From contig CACVBU010001376.1 of assembly GCA_902728285.1 (NCBI GenBank), forward strand, positions 1 to 64,000: DNA of 64,000 nucleotides. Reading direction: 5' to 3'. Below are positions 1 through 11,992 of this stretch, one piece after another. Below the pieces are notes generated by a model. The model was not told the origin of the DNA. It did no database searches and saw only the letters and a program-made list of their open reading frames with translations. Position 1 is the stretch's first letter; every line of letters starts with the position of its first letter. The stretch is from Clytia hemisphaerica (taxonomy: Eukaryota; Cnidaria; Hydrozoa; Leptothecata; Clytiidae). A program made the translations under genes and the position numbers.

Positions 1-300
1 TCTAACAAAACAGTCAAGCGATTCCAAAAAATCGAACAAAATTCCCCCTACGATTAGGAGTGTAGTATCTCAAAACCTTTGGTACTTTACGAAGCTTAAG
101 TTTTTCTTTACCGTTCAATAATTTGGCATACTTTGGAAGAGTTGTGGGTTCTTGATGATTTATTGCACTTGTAGATTAATCTAGGACTGCTGGCTGCCAA
201 CCATTTTGTTCATTTACATTTTTTCTTGTATCTAGTGTATAATTTGCACAGAATGTTGCATAACACATGCTATTAAATGCCCCTGTGTTTGGGCGGTCAA

Positions 301-366
301 CCGAACCGAACCGAACCGAACCGAACCGAACCGAACCGAACCGAACCGAACCGAACCGAACCGAAC
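301..366. repeat. (CCGAA)n pentanucleotide microsatellite
   Basis: About thirteen uninterrupted CCGAA units. Both strands are open across it (NRTEP and FGSVR peptides), which is an artefact of the 5-bp period and not a gene. Confidence 0.97.
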
Positions 367-369
367 AGT

Positions 370-2388
370 GGCTTTTTAAGAAGCCAGGTTGGAAGTTCTG
401 TACCTTTTCCTGCAAGTATTCAACCAATGAATCAAGATTACTTACCATAAGTGGTTTCATTTGCTTTTCTTGAATCATTTTGATGTTTGATAAGATTGTG
501 CAGGGTTTTTGGCCTTCTGAAAAAAACGATTGCCTCTTGAAGATGATGACGAAGCAGTATTTGGTCTATCATGTTTGTTTTGATATTTATCCTTTGTAAA
601 TGATGTGATAGTTGATGAAAAAACAGTAATTTTTGAAGTTTCGCGTGCTTCCTTTAGTTCGGTGGTAAGATCATCATCAAACAAGTATTCGGATACCACC
701 ACTTTCGTGGATTTGCAAATTTCACGTACGTCGTGTTTGAGCGAGTATTTTGCATTATGCATTGCATTCTTTTGATGTTGATTTCATGGTTAGCAAATCC
801 CAAAAGTGTCATTGCGTCCAAGCAACTGCGGATGATTGCTTTGTTATCAACCATTTCGTTTTCTGCCTTGAGAATTAGGTTGGCTATTCGCTTCGTGTTA
901 CACAAAATGATGCCTTAGAGATAAACTTTTGTGAAGAATAAAGTTTTTCTCATTGTTCTTGTACGAGTTTATAAATGATTTCATGTCCCGAATTGTACAG
1001 TATATGGCCCCCAAAACGGAGACGGCCCCCAAAACGGAGGTTTTCATTAAAATGAAGATTCTGACTTGTAGATTTATCAAAATTAAACGATTTTTGTTTA
1101 TTTTGAAAGAATGATGGTTATACTTAAAAATGAGCATGTTTTTGCTGGTTTGAGACGGATTTAAAATAACATATTTGCTTCTAAGGAAATATTTTTTTAA
1201 CACCAAAATTAGATAAAAATTGCATATAACTCACTCTAGCTCCTTGGATATTGAAAATAAGTTATGAAAACGGGGTATAGGAAACTTTCTACACCTAATG
1301 CCGTTCAGAAAATGTAAATACATCTGTGACTTTAGAGGCTGGGTAAAAGATATAGCATCTTGAAGGTCAACCAGTATTTTGGAGCCCTAGAATTCAGCAT
1401 TGACAAAACCGAAAATTCTAAATATGAGAAAAAGCAAAAAATCTTGGAATTTATTCCTATCACCTTGAGTTTATAGTTTTATAACAAAAAAATTTACATT
1501 ATATATAAAAAACTTTCGCTGAATCAGCAAAAATGGCAAATTCCGTCATTTTTTGCAAAATATATAGGAGAAAAATATCTTTAAAGCTTAATATTTTCAG
1601 TTTCAGTTAAGCTTTTTTTCTAAAATTTTCACAGCTTATTCCATACATGAATGGAACTATTTTCAAAAGAGATTTGTTTTCAGAAACTTGATTAAGACGT
1701 TGTTAAATCAAAATTGTCATTTTGAAAATTTCTAAATTTTCAGTGTGGACTTTGCAATATCGATAATCCTGAAATATTTCATAAAAAACATAAATTTTAC
1801 ATCCATCGGGTCGTAAATTAAAGGGAAAACACAAATATGTTCATAGTTTTTCCCCCTATTACCACTGGGCTTAATAATTTGATTTTAGCTACACCTCCGT
1901 TTTGGGGGCCCCAAACCTGCATTTTGACAACCAAGGGTATACTGTAAAAATTTTATCAAATAAATTTATGCCCAAAACCCTCTAAATCATTATTTCAAAA
2001 CTATGGTCAAAACTTTGTATTCATATCTTAAAGATATCTCGAGAAATCGCTAAAAATTTCAAACCTCCATTTTGGGGGCCATTAGAAAAAAGCTACCTAT
2101 CTTTAAGCGATTGAAAAAATATTGTTGAAATTGAAAAATTTTGAAAAAGAACTTCCAGGAAATAAAGTAGAGATGTTAAAGGTTTTCATGCAGCAAAAAT
2201 TTTTGTAAAATCTCTTTTCCTCTAGATTTGAGAGAAATTTCAAATTTGATCGCCGTTTCGGGGGCCACATACTGTACTGTTAATTTTTGGGGTTTTAAGG
2301 AACTTACAGTTTTCTGGCGTCTTGTATTCCTTGCATAATTCATAGATGCGGTTTTGATGAGACATATTATTGGTTTCCATATTTCCAA
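370..2388 (-). pseudogene. Gag-like relic of a DIRS-like (tyrosine-recombinase) retroelement, split by a TA element
   Basis: Reading the minus strand from 2388, a coding-like stretch (motif YKTPENCKFLKTPK) runs to about 2277. It is interrupted by a TA-flanked element (998-2274) and resumes at 997. Further pieces lie in shifted frames: NKAIIRSCLDAMTLLGFANH (about 790-860), KVVVSEYLFDDDLTTELKEA (about 640-700), and LVEYLQEKVQNFQPG (about 385-430). The order (EYKxPENC, then a leucine-rich LDAxxLLGxANxE block, then LFGDDL-like, then an S/R-rich stretch, then an L..LxxKVxxFQxG block) matches, from memory, gag-like proteins found beside DIRS/YR retroelements in cnidarian and other invertebrate genomes. 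At least two frameshifts and a stop show that it is dead. No reverse transcriptase or recombinase is visible. The (CCGAA) microsatellite at 301-366 abuts its 3' end. The family name is from recall; an unclassified repeat is the alternative. Confidence 0.45.
998..2274. mobile_element. TA-flanked 1277-bp nonautonomous DNA element, copy 1 (GGGGGCC family)
   Basis: The ends are inverted: CAGTATATGGCCCCCAAAAC on the left and the reverse complement of CAGTATGTGGCCCCCAAAAC on the right, flanked by TA on each side (996-997 and 2275-2276). This is the Tc1/mariner/pogo type of target duplication. Extra copies of the CTCCRTTTTGGGGGCC motif lie inside near 1020-1040, 1887-1912 and 2063-2081, so the terminal motif is repeated subterminally. 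No transposase reading frame is seen. A second copy in the same orientation is at 39451-40701. It interrupts the gag-like relic. Confidence 0.85.
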
Positions 2389-3726
2389 GGTTTTGTATGT
2401 CTCAACAATGTCTTTGGATTGATGTGATAACGTTTGATTTATTATTTATTATTTATCATTTTTCGACTTGGATTTGGATACCACACAAAGTTACGGTAAC
2501 CGATAAGGAAAGTTAATTGCATAACCGCGCTTACAGAATTAATCTATGCAATAAATTTTCGGGCAAAAAAAACAAAAATGGTAGCGAAAAATATTAACAA
2601 AATCTTCCCTGGCATATCTTGAGCAAGAGCTTGTTGGCACTTGTCATCAACATGATGATACTCCAGATACTCGTGAAAAAAATTGAAAAGACAGAAAATT
2701 CAGTGGGGATTGGAAAAATATCCCAATATTTTTCAGTGAGGATTAGTTTATTTGATTATTTTCAGCAGGGACAAAAATTGGAGGACTATTTTCCAGCGGA
2801 GACGATATTCTGGCCATTTTTTCCAGTGAGAAGGGGTTCCAGCGGGTCTGTTAGAAGGAGGTATTTAATGGGATTGAAATAGTTTTAAACAAATAAAGAT
2901 CAGATACTCTTTTATTGTATTATGAAAGAAATGTTATTTCTGTTTGCAATGAAATATGAATCTAGATCAAGAATCCATTGTTAAATTGATTGACAGAAGC
3001 TTCGACTTCCTTTCTTCCGGGATGCTTTCAGTAGCGTAGACATAATTGCCACCGGAGGAAGCCTAAAGCTTCTGGGGTTGACAGACATAGCTTCACGCAT
3101 AAGGAAGTTGGGCAAGCATCTCATAATTTCGCGCGCGTTTTTCAGTATTTTAGTTCCGCTTAACGGTAGCATTTTTATCTTACGGTCTCTCTATTGCTTT
3201 ATGACCGTCAAAAAAAGTTTTTCCGGAGTTATTTTGATCTGATTACTCATTTTGAAGTCAGTTTGTCTTTTTCTTATCCCTGGAGAGTTAAATGAATCTG
3301 AGGAAATTCCCTTTTCTGGGAAATTCTCTTTTTATACCACAAGTAGTTATTAAGCACTCTTCATAGGTTAAAATAATGCTCTACTCAAAGTATTCGAACA
3401 GTTATGTTGCTAAACGTGTACATTAGTAAAATAACATATGAAGAGTAGTATCTTCAGATATATACGCTTTTTATAGGAAAAACCAATAAGTCATATGATT
3501 CTGGCTGGGCTGCTCTTAAATTTATGAGTTTTTCATCCTTAAATGTCAATATTAATTAAAATGGAGAGATGTACTTCTCAGTAATTTCTGAAATCTTAGG
3601 TTCAGATTCTTCTTAATTTGTTCTTAGGTTTTGGCCAAATTTCATGAAATTGTTCTTATAAAAAACGTGTAAGACAAGGCAAGGATGTCACTCTAAGTAT
3701 ACTGTAAATCACGTACGGTCTAGTTG
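2389..3726. other. Gene-free repeat-rich stretch
   Basis: At 2619-2880 is a sequence rich in CAGTGGGGAT/CCAGCGG motifs, related to the blocks at 14740-15055 and 37951-38193 and probably a degraded member of that repeat family. At 2981-3172 the minus strand has a 63-codon open frame (REIMRCLPNFLMREAM) with coding-like composition; I do not recognise it, and it may be a relic fragment. At 3600-3675 is one end of the short TTCTTATAAAAAACGTGT repeat family. Confidence 0.5.
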
Positions 3727-4268
3727 TACCGTGAAAAGCACAGCTCAAAATCATATATTTACGCTGTGCCGACGAATCGAGATTCTATTCATCGCGCAAT
3801 CAGCGAAGACAAAAGTAACCATGACGACCATCCAAGATCTTGGATGAGCGTCATAGTCGATTATTTTATTCCGTCGTTGAAAACACAACTTACAAAAAGT
3901 CATCAATGCTTTGTAAAAAGAGTCAGTGATAGAGAATCATAACATAAAGTCTGTCTATTATTTCGATTCAATTAAAGTGACATTTCCATAATTAAAAGTT
4001 TAGTAATTACTGTTATACATTTGGGGATCGTGTAAAAGATTTCTTTCGAAATAAACTCATTTCAACTACACTTGGAGGTTTCTGGGGAATTCGTAAATAG
4101 TAAACTGCATACTGATACAGTCTGCTAGACATTAATATGGTAATATTTGCTCTTCATCTTTGATTTTTTCTACAGTGATTAGATTGACACATGCGCGATA
4201 AAATTTCTATTATTTGTCTTCAGAGGTTAATATATTCTTTGAAAACTTAACCTCTGATACTCAGGGTA
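3727..4268 (+). mobile_element. MITE with 9-bp target duplication, copy 1 (TACC family)
   Basis: A 542-bp element starting TACCGTGA and ending TCAGGGTA (ends inverted over TACCxTGA), flanked by the perfect 9-bp direct repeat GTCTAGTTG (3718-3726 and 4269-4277). Inside are three hairpin-forming segments: GCACAGC/GCTGTGC near the left end, a central CATCCAAGATCTTGGATG palindrome, and CAGAGGTTA/TAACCTCTG near the right end. There is no coding capacity; the 72-codon frame inside is not kept in other copies. A 9-bp duplication is usual for Mutator-like elements, but the autonomous parent is not in this window, so the superfamily is inferred. Confidence 0.9.
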
Positions 4269-4277
4269 GTCTAGTTG

Positions 4278-5235
4278 TGCAAAAATTGTGCACGAGTGCC
4301 TAAAAGTATGAAACTTCGCACAGTGATACTTTAGGGGTCAAAGATTAATTTAAATCTCAGACCCAAAAAAACCACCTGTTTTGTGTATTTTACAGACAAG
4401 ATCCGGTTTCCATGGAAACGAAAATCTTTTTCTCCAAAGTATGTCATGTTATATATCGTTGGATCGAATTTTTCAAGAGGAACAAATAATTTGCCTACGC
4501 AAAAATCTGAAAATGAACTGGGAACGAGTTATAAGCTGATTTCTGAGCCTAGGTATCAGTGGGGCTGGATAGGCCAAGAATATTGCAATGCAAAGTGCAA
4601 CGTTAAGCGTCATTAAAAGGGGGTACAAGTATGAAACTTGGCACAGCAATACTTCAGGGGCCAAAGTTTGATTTAAATCTCAGATCCCCAAAAAAAACAC
4701 ATGTTTTGTTTATTTTACAGACCAGATCCGGTTTCCATGGAAACGAAATTTTTTTTCTCCAAAGTATGTCATGTTATATATCGTTGGATCGCATATTTCA
4801 AGAGGAACGAAAAATTTGCTTACTCAAAAATCTGAAAATGAACTGAGAACGAGTTATAAGGGAGCATATTTCTGAAATTAGGTATCACTCTCAGGGGGCT
4901 AGATAGACATGAATATTTACAAAGTATGTAAAATGCAACGGTAAGTACTATAAAAAGGACGTGCAAGTGTGAATATTGGCACAATGATACCTTTTTATGA
5001 AAAAATATTAATATGAAAATACATAAATTTCAGGCTCAACAAACGACCTGTGTAATTCACAAACCAGATTTTGTTTACAAAGTTGGTCATGTTTATGGGT
5101 TATGAATGGTATGTGTAAAGGTTGGCTGGACATGAATGTCATTTTACAGATTGAACCGAAATTTTCTCCAAAAAAATTGAAAATTAACCGGGAACATAGT
5201 GTGTCCCGAACAAAGTAGTCAGCTTTTTTCATATA
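4278..5235 (+). repeat. Tandem array of a ~335-bp unit (three copies, the last decayed)
   Basis: The unit contains CAGATCCGGTTTCCATGGAAA, ATGTTATATATCGTTGGATC and TGAACTGGGAACGAGTTATAA. The first two units (from about 4290 and 4625) are close copies; the third (about 4960-5235) is diverged. An inverted single copy lies at 9907-10165, on the far side of the CXC-family pseudogene. No terminal repeats or coding frame were found. Confidence 0.8.
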
Positions 5236-5441
5236 TCCTCACAACTCATTTCCTTTACTACAATGGCAAATATGATTATTCCGCACGCACCGTATTTTAA
5301 GTAAGCCTTAATTCTACACTAAAGCTATCAATAAAAGGGCTGAGTTCCTAATAAGGCATTATTTACATAACTCACAATATTCACATAATGGCAACAAGAA
5401 AATCTCGATTTTGAAAATAAAAACCATAAATGTCCTTATCC

Positions 5442-8400
5442 TTATCCACAGTTACCCCCACATTTACATGGAGCAGTACATTTCAGGGCTGCCTTTTTGC
5501 ATTTGCAACGTCCTTTACAACCTTTCATTGGGTCACAGCCGCATGATACCAGCTCACGACAAATAGATGATGTTTCAGGAAGAGTAATCCAATCAACAGA
5601 ATATTTCCCATTGCTATCTTGATCCCAGCCATATTTGCACGGGTTAGGGAGAGTTTGATTCGCTTTTAACGACTGTACCCAAGAGCCTGACAGAAACATA
5701 CCTCCGATTTCTTGTCAACTGCAGTCTGGTTAGCGACGTTTTTGGAATCCATAGCAATCAGATCTTTTGTCTCTTCAAAAAATGGGTTCCCTGATTGTTC
5801 GAAGCTATTGAGTAAGCCATTTACATGGTTAGCAAATCTCTTTTGAGCAGCGGGAGTTTGTTCATGATGTCTCGTTTCTTCAGAAAGTGTCTTCTCCAAA
5901 TTGTAAGGCAAGTAAGCTTCGAAATCTCTCACACTCCTCGCTACTTCAGGGCCACAAACCATCCAATGTAGCAGCTGAGCAGAATCCTCTGTGAGACCAA
6001 TTGCACCTAAAACAAATGATAAACGATTAGCGAGAAATATAAATCAAAAGCATTAGTGACAAACAGGAGATTTAATTTTCTTTGAGAAGCACCAGCAGTA
6101 TTTCAAGATCTTCTGCTATGATCTTATTTCCCCCTCTCCAAGTTTCAAAGTTACCAGTACGCATTTTCGATATCACGTAAAGGATGGCCAAAAAATATAA
6201 TTGGACACTTTGGCACACAAGTGCTCTCTTTGAATTATTAAATATTTTCTTACCACCGTCACCTTTGACGCATTTATTATTTTGCTCGTGGGCATGGTCA
6301 ATTCCGATTGAAGAAAAAGCACGTTTGGATTTTGTTATCACAAAATGCCCTTCATTGAAGGGGTTGAAAACATCTGGGTTGGTTTCTTTCAATTGAAGCA
6401 TGTCACACAGGTGGACCGACAGCCATCGGGCATAGTGCGTGTGATTTAATGCAAAGAACCATGGCAATAGTTGAGCGATTGTTACTTTATAGAGACTGAA
6501 GTCCCCTGTTCGGATGGAGCGTACGAAAGACATCACCAAGAGCTGATCATCACGTAGCGTTTGTGACCAATTGTAAAACTGGGGGTACTTTGACTCTTTC
6601 TCCTTTCGCCATGTGTTGAAATCTGGAGTGTTTTCTACCTCGATCAGATCTTTTTGGTGAGCTTTGGTCATCAGGATATGGAGTGTAGCTGCAGTGACTT
6701 GGTGAGCATACCTTGTCCGTGTAACATCTCCAGCACTCAAGAAAGACTCTTCTTTACCAGAAGTCGCAAAAACATCTGTCAATAATGTTGACCATCCGGA
6801 ATCTTCAAGCCAATCACCTAAAGTTTGTATTTCAAGATTTAAGAAATAAGTCAATCAGTTTTTGTCTTTCAGTAAGTCTTTGTCCGTCATAATGTTAAGG
6901 TTCACCTGTATCTGTCGAAATCTCTTATAATTCGTAATTTAGTCATTTGTCGATTTGTCGAGTCGTCAAAACGTCATGTAAACCTATTGAAATGAAGTTG
7001 GATGTAAAAAGTTCAAATTTTCAAGATTTTAACATTCTTCATAGCTTAGCTTTGACTAAAAATAGAATGGAAATCAAGTTTAACTGTCATACCTAAGGTT
7101 TTGAGAGCTGTCATCTCAATATGCAGTGATCCCATCATAATCACGAACTTTTCTTCTCCATAAACATCGGACCAGTTCCATTGAATCTGTTTGGCGATTG
7201 TAAATAGTGGCTGATCAAAAGTGACTACTGGTATTTGACCAGGATTGAGATATTCTACAGCCTGCTTTACAACATCCATCGTGTGTCGGATCATGGCAGG
7301 CGATTTCGAGCATTCGCGAAAGAGTGACAATATAACAGAGATAGCGACTTCTTTTTCAATAGTTTGATTTTTCGCGTGAAATGCTGGCCAGGATATGTCG
7401 CTCGTTTTGATTCACCTCCTTTGAAGATTATGTCTTCAACGTGTTCTAAAACCATCTGTAATAGATTTGGATTGGTAGTTTATGAAATAAAGAATTTTTC
7501 TGGTTCTTATTCTTTTATTCGTAATCGTAGGGACTTGGACTGAATTTAAGGGGTGATTTTTTTCTGAAGGCCTGGGAAGTCACTCCCTTAAGCAAAAACA
7601 AGTGAAGAAAATGTTCAAAAAACCTTTTCCCTTATTGCAATGTTTTTTTCGACCACACAGAATATGGCCTACCACGAAAAAAATATAACACTATATACCT
7701 TTGCTCCTCTTGCAGCACATCTTCGAGTTTTTCTGATTTACTTTAAATCGATGCATAACTTCGTTGCTCAGGTTCACGGTTAAATGTTGATACAGGTTTG
7801 ATGTCAGTGTAAACGTCAGGTAGATCTAGCAATTTGTTTCCACTAATTTCTTCTTCACGAATAACTTGTGCAGAACCAGAGTTGTCTTTCGTTGGATGTT
7901 GGAAAAGGGATATCCCCGTTCCATGAAAGGAATCTTCGGACGTTTTTAGATGAAGGGTCGTACTCAATATTATCACCCGCACCTGTCGTGAACAAACCAA
8001 AATTTAAAGATGGTGGACAAACTAAATTTATTCGTCGATAGTGCAGAAATACTTTGTTTCCAAGGCGAACTGATATTTCCCTGAGTCTTGAGTATGGAAT
8101 AGAAAGTCCCAAATCATAGAATTTATCAACTATCCCCTTTTTTCTTGTTTTGGCATGAATCATCATTGCTGTGTAGACACCAAGAGGCGATTCTCTCGAT
8201 TTTAGGAAATAGTTGCCAGTAGTGTTGTCCCTTGTTCGTTTGACAATATTTTGGCCAAGCAACTGAGAAATGGTCAAACTCGCTTGCTCCAAGTACTTCT
8301 TGTTTTTCTTAATGTTTGTCCCTTGTAGCACGGTGTCAATAAAAGAGGAAACAATTTGTGGGACAAATTTAGACTGTGAGTTAAGGTTAAACTGGCCGGT

Positions 8401-9413
8401 GAATTCCTGTGATTCTCGGTTTAGAAGGCTTTCTCTTAAAATCTTGGCAGCTCTGGACAAAACAAAAGCATCCTCGTCATAATCTCGCTTATATACATCT
8501 TTTAATGTCTCGCCTAGGCCATTGTCAAATGTTAAATAAATTTCTTTCCCTTTTTTCGATTCCGTGAGATATTCAATTTTACCAAAAATTCTAGCCTTTA
8601 ACCGGGTTGAATGTACACGACCAGACATATTTCCTCCGAGATCTTCATAGCGTTTCTTGTATAGTGCTGCAAGGTCTGCCATCTTGAAAACACACTTCTC
8701 TCCCAATCTTTCCCTTTCCTGTTGCATGAAAATTACTATAATTCGCTCAGTACTGTTCCGTGTAGCTCCTTTTCCTCATCTACAAGTGGTTCATTTTCTA
8801 AAGCCTTATCCTTGGCAGCTCTCTGGGCTCTCCTGTAATATTGGACTAAACAAAGAGAATGATACAAAGCATCCCAAGCCGTCATGTCCCGAATATTAAG
8901 TTTTGCCACTGTTTCGAAATCTTGTAAAATTCCTGCACTCTCTCGAATTTTTTGGTTCAATCTGGCCGTAAGTGCTTCGTGTAGCTCTGTTTCACCTTTC
9001 GCTTTGCAAAAAAAACAAACTTTATCTTCAGAGTCACTTCTGGTTATGTTTTGGCTTGTAGACTTCACGCTCGACCTGGTCGCTCGTAATTCTATCATAT
9101 CATCTATGGAATAAACTATCTCGTCTTCTTGTTCTTCCGAAGTAGCATGTCGTTTTTCCTCTAGTCTCTGCACTTTCAAGAATTTGAATTTATTCTGACA
9201 TAGCTTATGGATTTTTGCCTCGTTAGTCATTAAGATATTCGCATCACAATACTCTGCTGAAAGAATAAAAGAAACATCCGCTGGAGGAGAGCCAAATTCG
9301 CGGAAACGGTTGTAATTTACTGCAATTTTTTCATACGTGGATCGTAATCCTTTCGCTGAAGAAGCGCAGGACATTGTAAATGTTCGTTTTTCTTTTGTTG
9401 ACAGATTATGCAT
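5442..9413 (-). pseudogene. Pseudogene of an unnamed animal protein family with a C-terminal CXC (cysteine-cluster) domain
   Basis: Inferred exons in transcript order: 9413-7699, 7455-7093, 6817-6254, 6006-5702, 5686-5442. The N-terminal part has a CFFCKAKGETELHEA zinc-ligand motif (about 9001). The middle holds SFHGTGISLFQHPT, FDQPLFTIAKQIQWNW, RTRYAHQVTAATLHILM, LLPWFFALNHTHYARWLSVH and DHAHEQNNKCVKGDG. The end is a cysteine-rich CXC-like cluster (CGCDPMKGCKGRCKCKK). The same order of motifs occurs, from memory, in large multicopy uncharacterised proteins of cnidarians, sponges and molluscs; no function is known to me. Damage: a one-base loss near 8743-8750, a frame change near 7951 in an A-run, an in-frame TAA near 7742-7744, another shift in the 7455-7093 exon, and loss of roughly 400-500 expected residues between 5702 and 5686. 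The upstream start is uncertain; ATG at 9411-9413 is the first in frame. It could be a dead transposon-borne gene. Confidence 0.72.
5687..5701 (-). other. 15-nt fused donor-acceptor scar replacing the middle exons of the pseudogene
   Basis: On the minus strand the GDKKSE-side exon ends in GAG followed by GTATGTTTCTGTCAG and then the exon leading to the CXC cluster. The 15 nt begin like a 5' splice site and end like a 3' splice site, too short to be spliced. This is what remains if a deletion joined the start of one intron to the end of a later one. Confidence 0.55.
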
Positions 9414-9906
9414 AGGCTCCAGTTAATGTTATTCTGTCTTACCAAGCTGTCAATTTCCGAGTACCGATGTTTCTTTGATGGGTTCGACATGGTAACTGAC
9501 TGGCTATTCTCTTTCCATTATTTACTTTATTGGCTTATTATCATTTCATTCTTTCTTATTATTTTTATTCAATCTAAAATATGGAAGAAAAACAAAAACT
9601 GGTTAGATCAATCAAATCTTGGGTAAATAACTTTTATATTAAAGACATCAATAATAGTGTTGATTATATCATAACACCCATTACACTTTTAATAAGTTGT
9701 CTAATCAAGTCTTAAAATTATCTTTCTTCCATTTTGCATTCTCACTCATGAAATAACGTTGTACACACAGTTTTATTTTACATTCTGAATTTGGAAAATT
9801 GTCAAAAATTCGAATTTTCAAACGTTCGAAATTCGAACGAGAAGAATAGTTTATTTATAAATAAGACAATAAAGTGAAAAAAGAGCCTCCAGTTGGTGGC
9901 TATATC

Positions 9907-10165
9907 TGTGGATACCCAGCCCCTGATACCTAGTAAGTCTCAGAAATATGCTTATACTTGTTCCCAGTTAATTTTCAGATTTTTGAGTAAGCAAATTTTT
10001 CATTCCTCTTGAAAAATGCGATCCAACGATATATAACATGACATACTTTGGAGAAAAAATTTTTCATTTCCATGGAAACCGGATCTGGTCTGTAAAAAAA
10101 ATAAAACAGGTGTTTTTTATGGGGGTCTGAGGTTTAAATCAAACTTTGGTCCCTGAATTATTATG
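9907..10165 (-). repeat. Inverted single copy of the ~335-bp repeat
   Basis: It matches, in reverse orientation, the tandem unit at 4278-5235 (shared blocks GATCCAACGATATATAACATG and TTTCCATGGAAACCGGATC). It is partial, and stands alone. Confidence 0.8.
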
Positions 10166-10710
10166 CATCTCCAGAAGAGTGTATTGAATTGAATTGAACA
10201 AGACGGTAATACTAAATACAAGAATCCCAAGAAATATTTGCTACATTACCCTTTTACCGTTAGACTTAAGGGTAGAATTCCACTATCGATATAGAGTTCC
10301 AGTCCCGTTTTCCCGTTGAACTTTAATGCAAATCCAAAAGTTCCGTTCAAAAAAGAGCGCTGATCCTGTGATCCCGTTACTTCGAATGCCCCAACTTATT
10401 TAACTTATATAATTATGATTCTAATAATTCAAATTTTACCTAAAATTAATTATAAAGAGTAATAAGTTTAACAATGAAATATAGAAACCAAATTCGTTGA
10501 AAATGATTGCCTCGTCTTTTCTATCTACAAATTAAAACAAATGTCTTGTCAAAAAAGGAATAATTCGTGATTTGATCGGCGGAAATGATACTCGAATCTG
10601 ACTGAAGGCCCCTGGAGGCTACAGTACTATAAACCATTTGCACTTGGTTTTGCGGGCATTTTAGACAAAACATGTTCTACTTTATGAGGTTCAATTTTCA
10701 TATAATTCAA
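10166..10710. other. Gene-free spacer
   Basis: AT-rich sequence with no open frame that looks coding and no clear inverted ends. CCGTTTTCCCGTTGAA at about 10310 recalls the CCGTTTTCCCGTC words at 29500-29700. Confidence 0.5.
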
Positions 10711-10714
10711 TTAA

Positions 10715-11763
10715 CCTTTAGACACCGCTGTTTTTAAAAACAGCGCGCGCTGCTGCCGCTGTTTTTTTCATGAAAATGGAGGTTTCGCGGAAAATGTCAT
10801 AAAATCTGAACCGCTAAAGCTTAAGTAAAAAGTAAACCCATTTTGAAAAGCTAAGGATCTATTTTTTCAGATAATACCAAAAAGACGCCTCATCACCCTT
10901 TTAAACCTGACTACACAGCCTCAAATCAAAACAGTAAAAATTCCATGTTTACGATTTTTTCACTTTTTTTCTTTTTTTTGACAAATTGAATGAAAAAAGT
11001 GGGCACAAGGTAAAGATTGGTCCCAGAAAAATTATTTTGTTTTAGTTTATGTTATAAGCCACCATTGTGTGAAATTTCAGGGCTGAAGAAGCTCATTTCA
11101 TCTCAGAATCTAAGTTTCGGTGAAGCACACTTTTCCACCAAAATCGACACTCTGGCCACAACAGGTAAAATAAGTGGTCCCGTTGCTCTAAAATTGGCCC
11201 TGCACTTACCCTAAGCCTGTAAAATTACTACAATAATCATAACAGACTCTCTATCATGTAAATTCAAGCAATAAAAACACAAAATAGTGGAAAAACTGAG
11301 GCAAAACAGCCCTGAGTTGTTGGAGCTAGAGATAGGCATGTATGTCAGGAAATACCCCCTAAAACCCCTTCAAACCACATAGAAACTGCCAATAAAGGTT
11401 CTCTATCTCATATAATGATATTTATATGCTGAAACCAAGAAAAAACCAGACATAAACATGACTTTTCAGTCCAAAAATCCATCAAACACCCTCTGTCCAC
11501 CACTAAAACGATGTTTTGTTGACATTTGAAAAATACACCGACATTGAGTTCCGATATCTCGAGATGTATAAAAGCAGGACCCGTAAAATTTTTAAAAAAT
11601 GAACCTTCACCCCTATCCTGTCTGCTAAATTTTACAGAATAGAAAAATTCAAACTGGTCTTTATTTTATTAAACTTTGAAAGGACCCCAGTATCAAAACG
11701 TACGTGGTACGTCTCTCGGCCTGTATATATGACGTACGTGGTACGTCTCTCGGCGGCTAAAGG
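10715..11763. mobile_element. TTAA-flanked 1049-bp nonautonomous element (piggyBac-type ends)
   Basis: It is flanked by TTAA at 10711-10714 and 11764-11767, with inverted ends CCTTTAGACACCGC and the reverse complement of CCTTTAGCCGCCG. A TTAA duplication is typical of piggyBac and Kolobok elements. Near the right end ACGTACGTGGTACGTCTCTC occurs twice with a 35-bp step (about 11698 and 11733). No transposase frame is present. Confidence 0.8.
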
Positions 11764-11992
11764 TTAATGAATAATAATATCATGTATATTTATTTATTCT
11801 TTTGTATATTTATTTATTTAATCAAAAATATAAAGATATATCTTGCCTCATTTTGGAGACTACTACAACTTATTTCTAATTAATTTTGTTAAAAATGTTT
11901 ATTTATTTATACAAGTTTTATTGAGACGGTCACCTTGGTTAAGTGTGTCAAAGCAAAGCAAGTGTCGACCATAAATGAATTTATATTTAGTT

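Noticed and set aside
267..473. Open frame encoding NRTEP repeats
   Set aside because: Produced by the (CCGAA)n microsatellite; the opposite strand gives FGSVR repeats equally well.
3724..3942. Open frame [20 protein letters not shown] found in several places
   Set aside because: It is the left part of the TACC-family MITE. Frames differ between copies and end at different points, so there is no sign of a conserved protein.
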